Shown here in pieces: positions 27,069 through 39,023 of a stretch of DNA of 64,000 nucleotides. The DNA comes from Candidatus Gastranaerophilales bacterium (GTDB lineage Bacteria > Cyanobacteriota > Vampirovibrionia > Gastranaerophilales > Gastranaerophilaceae). Positions within the stretch are counted from its first letter, which is position 1, and the number at the start of each line of letters is the position of its first letter. The stretch lies in NCBI GenBank assembly GCA_905235155.1, contig CAJOKJ010000008.1, forward strand, positions 1 to 64,000, read 5' to 3'. The position numbers and the translations under genes were made by a program. The notes below the pieces were generated by a model. The model made no database searches. It saw only the letters and a list, made by a program, of their open reading frames with translations, and was not told the origin of the DNA.

Positions 27069-27125
27069 TTATTATATGTAGCTTCTTTACCTTATCAAAA
27101 TAAAAGTCTATTGTCAACCTATCTG

Positions 27126-28061
27126 CTAACTAATATTATAGTTGCTTAATGTTTCATCTATTAATTGTTTTATTTTCTGTCTATCTGTTTTTGGAGTTAA
27201 AACTTCACATTGTTCTGCGTATCTCATTATTCTAAACAATAATTTTTCTTTTGGTTCTGTTTTATTTGAAATTATGCGTTCGTCGGTCGATAATGAATTT
27301 AGTTCCATTTCATTTTCTCGTAGCGTATACCGTTTGTTTAGTTTATTTTTTATTTTGAAAACTGTTGTTGTGCTCAAATGTTTACCCAAAGAACATTTTG
27401 AAGGTAATTGATTAAGTTTCAATATTTGTTTTGTATTTATTTCCAAATATTCATTAGGATGTTCCGAATACAAAAATAAATAGATATTTTGTTTGTCCAA
27501 ATTGCATTCAATCAGTTCACAAATTGTAGTTTGAACTTCTTTTCTTGCATTAAAGTATGTAAGATTTATTTTTAGTTTATCTTCACATAGTTTTTCATAT
27601 TTTTTAAATTCTTCCAGAAGTGCTTTTGTCGGTAACTGTATTTTAATTTTATTTTTTATTTCATCTTTTATTTTGCTGCTGGTTTCATTTAGAGGTTGTC
27701 TTAATTCTATTTGATATATGAATTTGCTTAGATTTTGCGTCAGTTTTGATTCCGGTGTAACGCTTAACATATAATCAAGAAGATATATGGCTTCTAGATT
27801 CTCATTAGAAAAATTAATTTTGAAAGGTAAATTTTTTACGTAAAATTTGCACTTGTTTTTTGCTATATCTATTCCAACAAATTTTAAAGTTGCAATGTAT
27901 TTGTATATTACGGCTTTTGAAAAAGTTTTTTCTTCGGATTCAAGACTTGCAAGATGTTTTATTATATCATTAACACTTGCAGGCTCTTTTAACAGAAACT
28001 TTAGAGTTTCAAATACTCTATATGCTGAAATTGATGTATTATCATTAGTTATGTTATTCAT
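27126..28061 (-). CDS. WYL-type transcriptional regulator (second of pair)
   Basis: The protein has 311 residues. Residues 10-75 form a winged-helix (RVFETLKFLLKEPASVNDIIKHL), followed by a linker and a beta-rich WYL-like domain (about 150-270) with YLFLYSEHPNEYLEINTKQILKL. A C-terminal helical/beta part (about 270-311) matches the WCX extension seen in such proteins. Conserved W-Y-L residues are only partly kept. Its start overlaps the end of the next regulator by eight bases. Two adjacent WYL proteins recall the PafB/PafC pair, which act together as a DNA-damage or nucleotide-signal sensing heterodimer. Confidence 0.65.
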   Translation of the reverse strand: MNNITNDNTSISAYRVFETLKFLLKEPASVNDIIKHLASLESEEKTFSKAVIYKYIATLKFVGIDIAKNKCKFYVKNLPFKINFSNENLEAIYLLDYMLSVTPESKLTQNLSKFIYQIELRQPLNETSSKIKDEIKNKIKIQLPTKALLEEFKKYEKLCEDKLKINLTYFNARKEVQTTICELIECNLDKQNIYLFLYSEHPNEYLEINTKQILKLNQLPSKCSLGKHLSTTTVFKIKNKLNKRYTLRENEMELNSLSTDERIISNKTEPKEKLLFRIMRYAEQCEVLTPKTDRQKIKQLIDETLSNYNIS

Positions 28062-29004
28062 TTATATACATATCCTTCATTTTTAGTAATGCGTTTATAA
28101 TCATTATTCTGGCACCTTCCGGCTCAAGTACCGTACAATTTGGACCATAAGATAAAACTTTTTGAGTTATTTTTAAAAAGCTATCGGTTTTGTACTCCAC
28201 AATTATTTTATCTTCTTTTGTGTCAATTATTTTTTCTTCTTCATTTTCTTCAAAATTTAAAAGGGCTGTATTTTTAAGTTCGTATATAGTTGTATAGATT
28301 TCTCTTTTTATTAAAGTTGGTTTTTGTGTTTTTATTTTTTCTGTTACTTTTGATGTTATTCTTGATACGGGTAAAAAAGAACTTCGGTTGTAATTTGTAA
28401 GGTATCCGTCAATATATAGTTTTTTACTTCTGATTTCAAATTTTTCAGGTATGAATTCATAATCAACAAGACCTATATATGGTGCTTTATATTGGAAAAT
28501 GACTGTACGAGAGTGTCTGATTGCACTTGCTAAAGTTTTTATTATATCTTTGTCTATGTTTTTTATTATTGAAATTCCTTTTAAAATTTCTGCCGAATTA
28601 TTGTCTTTAGTATGGCTTGATAGTACTGTCAGAAGATTATCAATTGCAATAAGATATGGTAGGGGTATGATTTTTAAGTATTTATTATAAATCTTAGAAA
28701 AACTTAATGCCATATTTTTATCTATATTCAGTTCAAACGGATGTGAAAGTAAATTATATTTAAAATTGCTGGATTTATCCGCTCTTGATATTGTGCAGCC
28801 TGCGTTTCTTAAAGCATTCAAATCATTTCTCAGTGTATCAATAGAAAATAAATCTTTTGGATAGTTATTTTGTTTAAAATAAGTATTAATTTCCTCTGCT
28901 GATTTAGGTGCCTCTGCAAGTAGAGCAAATAATACAAGCAGTCTTACTCCTGTTAAGTTAATTATTACAGGATTTATATCTTTTAATTGTAAATTGTTTA
29001 ACAT
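28054..29004 (-). CDS. WYL-type transcriptional regulator (first of pair)
   Basis: The protein has 316 residues. The N-terminal helix-turn-helix (about 15-85) includes LFSIDTLRNDLNALRNAGC, the recognition part of DeoR-like regulators. The central WYL-type domain (about 160-245) has VIFQYKAPYIGLVDYEFIPEKFEIRSKKLYIDGYL and SSFLPVSRI, close to the usual family pattern. The C-terminal WCX-like region follows. The operon partner is the overlapping regulator. Divergent from spmA at 29117, which the pair might control; that is only inference. Confidence 0.75.
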   Translation of the reverse strand: MLNNLQLKDINPVIINLTGVRLLVLFALLAEAPKSAEEINTYFKQNNYPKDLFSIDTLRNDLNALRNAGCTISRADKSSNFKYNLLSHPFELNIDKNMALSFSKIYNKYLKIIPLPYLIAIDNLLTVLSSHTKDNNSAEILKGISIIKNIDKDIIKTLASAIRHSRTVIFQYKAPYIGLVDYEFIPEKFEIRSKKLYIDGYLTNYNRSSFLPVSRITSKVTEKIKTQKPTLIKREIYTTIYELKNTALLNFEENEEEKIIDTKEDKIIVEYKTDSFLKITQKVLSYGPNCTVLEPEGARIMIINALLKMKDMYINE

Positions 29005-29116
29005 ATTTTTTCTTTCAATTTTGTATATTATAGTCTGGTAATAATTTATTTTCCAGAATAGTTTTACATTTCATTAAGTTTTTGAAAATTTTATTTTTAA
29101 CTGTTAGACTATTTTT

Positions 29117-29698
29117 ATGAATTATATATTTTGTTTTTTAATAATTTTTTCCATAATTTTTTCAGCTTTTAACGGTAAGTTACAGGATGTAGTTAATGCG
29201 ATATTGACAGGTGCGGATTTATCTGTCAAAGTTGCATTTTCATTAATAGGAATAATGGCATTCTGGCTTGGAATAATGCGTATTGCAGAGCGTTCAGGTA
29301 TTGTAGATTTTATTACAAAATTAATTAAACCGATAGCAAAATGGCTTTTTAATGAAGTCCCTGATGACAATAAAGCTATTGGTGATATCGCAATGAGTTT
29401 TTCTGCAAATGCGTTAGGGCTTACAAATGCGGCAACTCCTATCGGCTTAAAAGCAATGGAAGAATTACAAGAAATAAATAAAGATAAAAAGTCTGCTTCA
29501 AATGCGATGTGTATGTTTTTGGCAATGAATACGGCAGGTTTTCAAATTATTCCTGCAACTGTCATTGCTGTTTTAGTCGGTATCGGATATAAAAATCCTA
29601 CTGAAATAGTTATGCCGACATTGATTGTTACAGGTACTGCGTTTATTTCTGCAATAATATTTGCAAAAATTTTCCAAAAAGTTTGGAGGAAACAGTAA
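29117..29698 (+). CDS. spmA: SpmA-like nucleoside-recognition membrane protein
   Basis: This is a 193-residue membrane protein of the SpmA/nucleoside-recognition domain group, with about four or five helices. LTGADLSVKVAFSLIGIMAFWLGIMRIAE and SFSANALGLTNAATPIGLKAM are characteristic. In Bacillus it works with SpmB in spore core dehydration, but such pairs occur in many non-sporing bacteria, where the substrate is unknown. The stop overlaps the next start by one base. Confidence 0.85.
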   Translation: MNYIFCFLIIFSIIFSAFNGKLQDVVNAILTGADLSVKVAFSLIGIMAFWLGIMRIAERSGIVDFITKLIKPIAKWLFNEVPDDNKAIGDIAMSFSANALGLTNAATPIGLKAMEELQEINKDKKSASNAMCMFLAMNTAGFQIIPATVIAVLVGIGYKNPTEIVMPTLIVTGTAFISAIIFAKIFQKVWRKQ

Positions 29699-30237
29699 TG
29701 TCAATGCATGCTTTAATGAATAATTTATCTGCATGGATTTTGCCTTTTATGTTAATAGCTATATTAACAGTTGCAATGATTAAAAAAGTGCCTGTGTATG
29801 AGGCTTTTACAGACGGAGCAAAAGATGGATTTAAGGTTGCAATCAATATTATTCCATATTTGGTTGCTATATTGGTTTGTATATCAATGCTGAGGGCATC
29901 AGGTGCAATAGAGGCTTGCGGTAATATTTTAAGTGGAGTTTTGAATAAATTTTCGATACCTGTTGATGTACTGCCTTTAATGATAGTTCGTTCATTATCA
30001 GGTTCTGCTGCATTGGGTATATTTTCGGATATAGCAAATAATTTTGGTCCTGACAGTTATGCAACAAAATTAGCGGCAATAATTGTTGGAAGCTCGGAAA
30101 CTACGTTTTATGTGCTTGCAGTTTACTTCGGTTCTGTTGGTATATCAAAAGTCAGATATGCTTTGCTGGTTGGGGTTTTAGCGGATATTATCGGCATATT
30201 GGCAGCAATAGCGGTTGCTCGTCAATTTTTCTTGTAG
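29698..30237 (+). CDS. spmB: SpmB-like nucleoside-recognition membrane protein
   Basis: ATG 29698 is chosen: GGAGGA (29685-29690) lies seven bases upstream and TAATG couples it to spmA. A TTG at 29683 would sit in the ribosome site. The protein has 179 residues and four or five helices. IIPYLVAILVCISMLRASGAI, PLMIVRSLSGSAALGI and VGSSETTFYVLAVYFGSVG are typical of SpmB. It should form a membrane complex with SpmA. Its last 50 bases overlap the zinc-ribbon gene on the other strand. Confidence 0.85.
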   Translation: MSMHALMNNLSAWILPFMLIAILTVAMIKKVPVYEAFTDGAKDGFKVAINIIPYLVAILVCISMLRASGAIEACGNILSGVLNKFSIPVDVLPLMIVRSLSGSAALGIFSDIANNFGPDSYATKLAAIIVGSSETTFYVLAVYFGSVGISKVRYALLVGVLADIIGILAAIAVARQFFL

Positions 30238-30583
30238 CATCAACCCAGCATTGTGCCAAAGGTTTTTGAGGTTGAGAAACTTTTGTTTCTTTTCTTATTA
30301 ATGCTGCATAATTGATGTTTATAAAATCAATTGTTTCAAGTCTTTCAACTGTATAATCTTCGCTTCCGCAATTATGGCAAAAATTATTAACAGGTACGAT
30401 TTTACCGTTTTTAACTATCGCTTTATGTTTTAATCCGCAGCAAGAACATTTTACTATGTACCATTGATTTTCTATTAAAGCACCACAATCAGGACAATAT
30501 CCAAAATCACAGTTTATGCCAACGTGTTCGTGTTTGCAAGCTTGTTTTGGTGACAAAAAGTTTTTAATAAGTTCTAAAATCAT
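30188..30583 (-). CDS. Zinc-ribbon protein of unknown function
   Basis: The protein has 131 residues. It carries three pairs of Cys: YCPDCG (about 28-33), KCSCCG (about 49-54) and FCHNCG (about 73-78), with an extra Cys-His pair near residue 16, giving about two zinc-binding ribbons. The C-terminal 40 residues are polar without a fold I can name. It overlaps the end of spmB tail to tail by 50 bases, which is large but still possible. A AGGTTATTATG-type start precedes. Confidence 0.6.
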   Translation of the reverse strand: MILELIKNFLSPKQACKHEHVGINCDFGYCPDCGALIENQWYIVKCSCCGLKHKAIVKNGKIVPVNNFCHNCGSEDYTVERLETIDFININYAALIRKETKVSQPQKPLAQCWVDATRKIDEQPLLLPICR

Positions 30584-30814
30584 AATAACCTCGATTGCAT
30601 TTTGTAGAATTAAATAGAATGTAGATATCTTTTTTTTAATAATTTTTTTTTTTTAGTCAAAAAATAAAAATTACATTGCAATATTTGTTTACATTTATTA
30701 TCGAAATATGTAAATTTATATTAAAATTTAAGGCTTTTCGAGTTTTTTTACTTAACAAAATACGAACTATGTAGTAAAATTAAATCACTAATGGTATATA
30801 TTGGAGGAATTTAG

Positions 30815-33800
30815 ATGCACAACATTTCATTTTTAGGAAGACGTGAAGACAAAAACACTGTTGAACAGTTAAAAAAGCAAGGTGATGCTCTTACCTTAAA
30901 TAATCAACGAAATATTACTACTGCTATTGATAAATTGTCTGAGGATTCGTCAGAGGAAAATATTAAATTTTTAATGAGTGTTGCTCAAGGTTTGAGATAT
31001 GGAACAAGCTTTGAATTAGGAGATAAAAAGACTAATAATGATTGGAAAGGCAAATTGCAAAATGCAACGGAAAAAGCACTTGCAAATACTGATTCTCCAA
31101 ATAAAGCAAAGTTACAAGAGCAATTCAAGGCTACCTTTATTGATAAAAAAGAAATGACAGAAGATGAAAAGTCTGTTATGGCTTTACGTGATAATTTGTT
31201 AAAAACCAAAGGTTTGCCGCAAGCGATAAATGATTCGAAAATTGATGCGGTTAAGAACATTGCAAAAAACTTGGATTATTTTGTAATATCTTCTGAAATT
31301 ACTACAAAAGAAAAAAAATCTTGTTTGGAAAAATTAAATACTTTGATGAGTCCGGATTATAAGATTAATTCTCAATTAAAAGATAAAAAACCTCAAGTAT
31401 TGGGTGAATTGTTAAATGACCTTGTTGTAAAAACTGCTGAATCTGATAAACCAATTATCAAAACAACAGACCAAAGACACCACGGTATGTGTGCAGCTAT
31501 TTCTACTTCAAGAAAAGTTATGGCTTATGAGTACAAAGACAAATATGTAACTATGATTATGGAAGAGCTTAACAATAAGCCGGAAATGAAGGTATATGAC
31601 CCTACAAAGTTAGGTACAAATGCGAAAATTTCAGTTCCTAAAACTGAAGTTGATTTTGATTATGCCGATGATAAGGGTTACAGAATTTTGGATGCTTCTG
31701 CTTTGCAATGGATGAATATTGCAGGTAATACCGGCAGAGGTGATGTTCAATCAACACATTTTTCGGCTTTTGATAAACAGTTTTTTGATACATTCCATGA
31801 TGCTCATTACATGCGTGATTTAGATAATCCAAAATTAGTTCCTCATCAAAATCATTTAAGAGCATTGGAAAAAGCGGAAGAATTTGTTTCATCTGCAAAA
31901 AAAGGTATTGAAAAACGTGATAAAGAAGCCGTTGAACAAAGACAAAATGCTCGTTTTAACGCTCAAACCGTTGTTAAGGCAAATGCTGCTCTTAATAAAG
32001 AATTAAGTGCATTAATGCCTGATAAATCAAGTGAAGAAATGAATAAAATTGTTAATCGTTTCTTAAAAATGGGTGAAGTTAAAGGCTCTCAGTCAGACGA
32101 TTTGCATTTCCACGATTATGAAGAACAATCTATGAAAAAACAAAAGATGTCAAACTTCATAAAACAGGAAAATCCGAATGTAAAACAAGAAGATATAGAT
32201 GCAAGGATGACAAATATCTTCAATATGTATGAATTGTCAACAGAAACAACAGATGCAATGAATAAAGAGATTATTCCAAAATCTCCAAAAAACAAAATGA
32301 CAAAACTATATAAGCCATTGTACGAAGCCGCAGCTGCGTATAGAACTGCTCAAGATAAGAAGCTTGATATTCCGGAAGAATTGGCAAAAGAAGTTAAAAA
32401 ATATGGTCTTGGCAGTGATGCTACAAAAGCTGATGTAATGAAAAAATATGAAAATGAAGGTAAAGTTGTATCAGAAGATATTTTAAGAAGCTTACAAGAC
32501 AAATACAATAAAATTGCAAAATATGCTGCGGTTGTTGAAAAGGCGGAAGTAAAAGGCGATAAAGTTAATATGCCTAACTTATATGACATGTCGGATAATG
32601 AAAAAGAAGCACTTGATAAAGTTGGTAAAAATATAAACAAAATGTTTGCTGAAGTTTCAAGAGATACAAAAGCAAAACAAAAAGAACTGGAAAAACCGTT
32701 AAACGAACTTGCAAAACAAGTTGGTAAAGAAAAAGGTTCTTTCTGGGTTAATAAAGAAGGTTCATCCGGACTTTGCACACCTCAGGAAATTAGAATTCTT
32801 GAGCAAATGACAGGTAAACCGTTCTATGCAGAAGAAAGTGTTGAAGCCGCAGCAGAAAGAATTAAAAAAGGTCCACACTCCGGTATAAGCGGTACATCTG
32901 TATATCACAATGACCATGGCGGACACGCAATGTATATAGCAGACGTTGCACCTGTTCTTGTAAAAGACCCAAAAACAGGTAAAGTTGAAGTTAAAGATGC
33001 TATAATGCACGATAATACTTGGGGTGCAAGAGAACATGCTAAAACTTGGATTGACTCAAAAGGTTTATTAAGAACTGATTATCAATGCGGTCGTGGCGGT
33101 AAAGACGGATATATTACAAATTCTGCTTGGCAAAATGGTACATTGGTAGAAGATTTTAAATATGAACCGGGTTCAATAAAAGGACAAAAATTTAAAATGT
33201 TCTACGATGCAATTTTACCTACCGTTGAAAATGATACAACAAAAACTGCTACAACTCTTGTTCAAAATGCTTTTGTCGGACCAATGGTTAATATGAGTAA
33301 AATTGCTCAAGTTATGCAATCGGTTAAGTCTGTACCTGCGGAATATTTGGATAAAGTTATGGAACGTGCCGAAAATGCAGGTGAAACAAAGAATATGATT
33401 GAAACACAGGTTATGAAAGACCTTGACAATATTAATTCTGAAGCCGATTTGAGTAAAGCACATAAAAATACTCAAAAATATATGCAAACGGTTGCAGAAC
33501 AATTATCATTTACAAGAGAAAACGCTAAACAGGCAATGATAGAAGCTTTAGCAACTGATGTAAATGCAAAGAATATTGATACAATTGAAGATAGTAACTT
33601 TAAAGTTTTAAAACACTTTATTGATAGCAAATTTGACCCTAAAGATAATAAAGAATTTATCGCAAAATTTAATGAAATTTCAAATATGTTAATTGGTGAA
33701 GCAGAAGAATTAATTAATAATTCGACAGATGAACAATTGAGTGTTAAAACGATTACTCCATTTGAAGCGGTAAGACAAATCAAAGGACTTGAACCTGCTG

Positions 33801-34930
33801 CGACGAGTGCATTAAATAGTGCAATGTTTATGGATTCAATTCAAGATAATATTAAGTTGACTGAAAAAGGTGATTCTTTTGAAGAAGCATTCTTTATTTT
33901 ACAACGTGATTGGAATAATTTGAACGCTACAAAAGAAATTAAGCAATTAAGAAATAAAATGTTCCAACAACACGGTGTAAGAGCTGCATATCCTGAATGT
34001 TCATTGACAACACCTGAAGAAACAGGAAAACTTGCTCAAAATTTCTCGAATACATTGAAACAAGGTGTTGAACTTGTAAATGTTTTAAAACAAATGCAAG
34101 ACGGTAAAATTGATAAGCAAGGTTTGACTGATGAACAAATAGCAACTGCTATGAAAAATCAATTGAATGATATCGCAGAAGGTAAAAAGACATTTATTGA
34201 AGCGAATATTGAGCCTCAACACAGACAAGTTGTTACAAAAGCCTTAAATGATTATTTGTCTGATGCTATAAAAGGTAAAAATACAGATGCAAGTTATAAG
34301 AAATTTGCTGAAGGCTTTGATAAATATCATATTTTGAATAATCCGCAAGAATTGTTAAAAGAATTCTTGAGATTAACAAAATCGGATGACCCTTCTAAAA
34401 AGCAAATGGCACAAGTATATGAAAGCTATATGGTAAAAGGTTGCTACGAATTGGCTAAATTTGATACCGCTGTAACTATGATGTCAGAAGCAAGCAACGG
34501 TCACATGCACGAAGTTGCAAAAGATTTTGGTAAAATTAAAACACCAAAAGAATGGGATGAACAAGGTGGTGAACACGATTTATCAACTGATGAAGGATTC
34601 TATTCATTCCTTGAAAAATCTCAAGAAACTTGTGGTGTTGACAATACATTGACAATGCTTAATCACATTGGACAAAACGATAGAGCAATGCAGCTTGAAA
34701 TGAAGAATGCAGGTCAATTAGATGAACTGAAATCTTTAATTTCTGCTGAAACTTTACCGCAAATTATTAATATTGTTCAAACAAAATCAGAATTTGTTTC
34801 CGGCTTAAACTTGACTAAATCACCAAAAGAAGCAAAATTACGTGAACAATATTTGGCTAAATTAGATGATTTGATTAATTACATTAATGAAAATGCACCT
34901 AAGATTTTGGCACAAGCACAAGCAAAATAG
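30815..34930 (+). CDS. Giant protein with split papain-like cysteine-protease active site
   Basis: The protein has 1371 residues and starts MHNISFLGRRED, with the N-terminal ISFLG motif shared by others here. GGAGGA lies before the ATG. Residues 219-230 read DQRHHGMCAAIS, matching the papain pattern NQGSCGSCWAFS position by position: Gln220 and Cys226 as oxyanion and nucleophile. His704 (GGHAMYIAD) and Asn734 in HDNTWG match the papain His and NSWG motifs. So the active site is present but split by about 480 residues of charged, helical sequence (about 345-650). After 790 the protein is Lys/Glu/Asn-rich and helical to the end. No signal peptide or membrane helix is seen. It could be a protease, transglutaminase-like enzyme or effector. 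Confidence 0.7.
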   Translation: MHNISFLGRREDKNTVEQLKKQGDALTLNNQRNITTAIDKLSEDSSEENIKFLMSVAQGLRYGTSFELGDKKTNNDWKGKLQNATEKALANTDSPNKAKLQEQFKATFIDKKEMTEDEKSVMALRDNLLKTKGLPQAINDSKIDAVKNIAKNLDYFVISSEITTKEKKSCLEKLNTLMSPDYKINSQLKDKKPQVLGELLNDLVVKTAESDKPIIKTTDQRHHGMCAAISTSRKVMAYEYKDKYVTMIMEELNNKPEMKVYDPTKLGTNAKISVPKTEVDFDYADDKGYRILDASALQWMNIAGNTGRGDVQSTHFSAFDKQFFDTFHDAHYMRDLDNPKLVPHQNHLRALEKAEEFVSSAKKGIEKRDKEAVEQRQNARFNAQTVVKANAALNKELSALMPDKSSEEMNKIVNRFLKMGEVKGSQSDDLHFHDYEEQSMKKQKMSNFIKQENPNVKQEDIDARMTNIFNMYELSTETTDAMNKEIIPKSPKNKMTKLYKPLYEAAAAYRTAQDKKLDIPEELAKEVKKYGLGSDATKADVMKKYENEGKVVSEDILRSLQDKYNKIAKYAAVVEKAEVKGDKVNMPNLYDMSDNEKEALDKVGKNINKMFAEVSRDTKAKQKELEKPLNELAKQVGKEKGSFWVNKEGSSGLCTPQEIRILEQMTGKPFYAEESVEAAAERIKKGPHSGISGTSVYHNDHGGHAMYIADVAPVLVKDPKTGKVEVKDAIMHDNTWGAREHAKTWIDSKGLLRTDYQCGRGGKDGYITNSAWQNGTLVEDFKYEPGSIKGQKFKMFYDAILPTVENDTTKTATTLVQNAFVGPMVNMSKIAQVMQSVKSVPAEYLDKVMERAENAGETKNMIETQVMKDLDNINSEADLSKAHKNTQKYMQTVAEQLSFTRENAKQAMIEALATDVNAKNIDTIEDSNFKVLKHFIDSKFDPKDNKEFIAKFNEISNMLIGEAEELINNSTDEQLSVKTITPFEAVRQIKGLEPAATSALNSAMFMDSIQDNIKLTEKGDSFEEAFFILQRDWNNLNATKEIKQLRNKMFQQHGVRAAYPECSLTTPEETGKLAQNFSNTLKQGVELVNVLKQMQDGKIDKQGLTDEQIATAMKNQLNDIAEGKKTFIEANIEPQHRQVVTKALNDYLSDAIKGKNTDASYKKFAEGFDKYHILNNPQELLKEFLRLTKSDDPSKKQMAQVYESYMVKGCYELAKFDTAVTMMSEASNGHMHEVAKDFGKIKTPKEWDEQGGEHDLSTDEGFYSFLEKSQETCGVDNTLTMLNHIGQNDRAMQLEMKNAGQLDELKSLISAETLPQIINIVQTKSEFVSGLNLTKSPKEAKLREQYLAKLDDLINYINENAPKILAQAQAK

Positions 34931-34952
34931 TAATTAATATAAATTACAAATA

Positions 34953-34984
34953 AAAAGGCTTTGAATAAACTCAAAGCCTTTTTA
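34953..34984. terminator. Bidirectional terminator between giant gene and atpG
   Basis: AAGGCTTTGA (34955-34964) and TCAAAGCCTT (34971-34980) form a 10-bp stem, with A-run on the left and T-run on the right, so it serves both the giant gene and the ATP synthase operon. Confidence 0.88.
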
Positions 34985-35007
34985 TTAATTATAAATATAA
35001 AATAATT

Positions 35008-35934
35008 TTATTTTAAAGCATTAGCACCTGATACAATTTCTACAAGTTCTTGTGTAATTGCCCATTGTCTTGCTTTGTTATATTCAATAGATAACAATCT
35101 AATCATCTCATCCGCATTGTTAGAAGCGGCAGACATTGCGGTCATTCTTGATGCAAGTTCGCTGGCTTGTGCTTCAAGAAGTGCTTGATAAATGATGTTT
35201 GAAATATACATAGGTACTATTGATTGCAAAATGCCGTGAATATTCGGTTCAAATAGCATTAAAGCATCTATTGCCTTAACATCTTCAGCCTTTTCTATGT
35301 CTTCTGCCAGTGGTAAAATTTCCCAGTCTTGAACAGAGTAAGACATCATATTTTTAAATCGTGTAGTTATAATTTCTATTTTGTCAATTTTACCATCAAC
35401 AAAATATTCAGCTATATCTTCAGCAATTATTTTTGCACCCATTGCGGTTACGTCATTTGCAACTGAGATATATGAATTAGCCATTTCACAGTCTAAATTA
35501 TCTATTTTATTTTTTAAACCGGAAACACCTTTTTGACCTATAACAAAAAGTACAACTCTTTTACCTTCAGAGTTATATTCTTTTATTCTTGCTACTGTCT
35601 TACGTATTATGTTTGCATTGTAAGCACCTGCAAGACCTTTATTTGATGTCATTACAAGCAGACCAATATTGTTAATTTCACGTTTTTCAAGTAAAGCAGG
35701 GTAATTATCAATTGCTGACTTTACACGTAAATTTTCAAGCGAAAACTGTCCGTTTACAGTTTTAAGCATACGTTTAAAAACGGTTGTTAGTTCAGTAGCA
35801 AATGGTCTTGCTGCCTTAACCGTTGATTCGGCTTTTTTTACCTTTGCGGCTGCAACCATTTTCATTGCACGTGTAATTTTACGTGTGTTTTGTACGCTTT
35901 GTATTCTGGTTTTAATATCTTTTAAGTTAGCCAT
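35008..35934 (-). CDS. atpG: F-type ATP synthase gamma subunit
   Basis: Gamma is the rotating central stalk of F1. The 308 residues begin MANLKDIKTRIQSVQNTRKITRAMKMVAAAK and end with ELASRMTAMSAASNNADEMI and the conserved ARQWAITQELVEIV, all typical. Compared with photosynthetic cyanobacteria and chloroplasts, the region after LPLAEDIE runs straight into the C-terminal helix, so the redox-regulation insert of about 35 residues is missing. It is the last gene of the operon, nine bases after atpA. Confidence 0.97.
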   Translation of the reverse strand: MANLKDIKTRIQSVQNTRKITRAMKMVAAAKVKKAESTVKAARPFATELTTVFKRMLKTVNGQFSLENLRVKSAIDNYPALLEKREINNIGLLVMTSNKGLAGAYNANIIRKTVARIKEYNSEGKRVVLFVIGQKGVSGLKNKIDNLDCEMANSYISVANDVTAMGAKIIAEDIAEYFVDGKIDKIEIITTRFKNMMSYSVQDWEILPLAEDIEKAEDVKAIDALMLFEPNIHGILQSIVPMYISNIIYQALLEAQASELASRMTAMSAASNNADEMIRLLSIEYNKARQWAITQELVEIVSGANALK

Positions 35935-35942
35935 AATTTACC

Positions 35943-38024
<2,082 letters not shown>

Positions 38025-38025
<1 letters not shown>

Positions 38026-38522
38026 TAGAAATTAAACCTATCAAGTTCATTAATACTATCAGAAACAAATTTTGCGTGATATTGCGGCTTTTTCTTCAAG
38101 ACACTTATTATGTGTCTTTTTGCAAGTTCCACTGAAACAAGTGCTGCTTCTTGTGATAACTCGGAAATAATTTTTTTACCGTTTGCTTCATTTACTTTAT
38201 CTGCATTTTGTAAAATACTTTCAGATTGAATATGTGCATCTGCAAGTATTTTTCTTTCTAAACGCATCGCATTTAAATCTGCGTTATCGTGAATTTTTTT
38301 TATTTCAGAAGTTACATTTTGGACTTTTTGCTCAGCAATTTGTAATTCTTTTTTTGATTTTTCTTTTGCATTGACAGAATCATCAATAAACTGTTTTACT
38401 TTTGCCTGCATTGATGTAATCATATTGCCAACTTTTGCATACTTAATAATAATTGCAAATAATGCAACAAAGATTATAAAATTAAATGTGTTAGTTTTTA
38501 CAATTAAGTTCCAAATTTCCAT
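38025..38522 (-). CDS. atpF: F-type ATP synthase b subunit
   Basis: The 165 residues have one N-terminal membrane helix (about 12-28, FNFIIFVALFAIIIKYA) and a long charged helix forming the peripheral stalk. Adjacent to a second b-type gene, so the stalk is a b/b' heterodimer as in cyanobacteria. It ends with a coupled overlap to atpH. Confidence 0.92.
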
Positions 38523-38526
38523 TATA

Positions 38527-39000
38527 TTATCCTTGTGTTATGCTGTCTAACAAGTCTTTGTTTTCATCTGCGTTAATTTGTTCGCTTTCGCCCAAAAATT
38601 TGTTTGAAATTGCTTGTGCCAAACTAATGACTTCTGTTTTTAAAAATTCTTTTGCTTCAGAAGTGGCATTTTTATAGTACAAATTGTATGCATCTATATT
38701 TTTTTGTGCTTCTTTTCCTGCGTTTGAAGTAATTTCATCTTTTTGATTGTTTACTTCAAGAGTTCTGTCAGCCACAATTTTTTTTGCCTCATCTGTTGCT
38801 TTTAACAGTTTTTCATCCCTTTCGTGCAAAATTTCTTCTTTTTTTACGGTATTTTTTTCGGCTTCTTCATAATTTGCATCAACTAATTTTTTGCGTTTTA
38901 AAACTATGTCATTAATAGGTTTGTATAAAATCAAATTCATCACAAACGTAAAAATAACAAAACTAACAAATGCAACTATAAATGTTCCGTTAAATTCCAT
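38527..39000 (-). CDS. atpG' (b'): F-type ATP synthase b' subunit
   Basis: The 157 residues have an N-terminal membrane helix (about 5-24) with LILYKPINDIVLKRKKLV, the usual join of helix to stalk, and then a charged coiled coil. The sequence is clearly different from the neighbouring b, as expected for the b' of cyanobacteria and chloroplasts (atpG/atpF2 in some naming). Four bases separate it from atpF. Confidence 0.9.
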   Translation of the reverse strand: MEFNGTFIVAFVSFVIFTFVMNLILYKPINDIVLKRKKLVDANYEEAEKNTVKKEEILHERDEKLLKATDEAKKIVADRTLEVNNQKDEITSNAGKEAQKNIDAYNLYYKNATSEAKEFLKTEVISLAQAISNKFLGESEQINADENKDLLDSITQG

Positions 39001-39023
39001 AATTATAAATTCTTCCTATATTA

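Noticed and set aside
32350-33783. Several antisense frames of 90-140 codons under the giant papain-like gene.
   Set aside because: They are shadows of a long open frame with consistent coding character and have no start signals.
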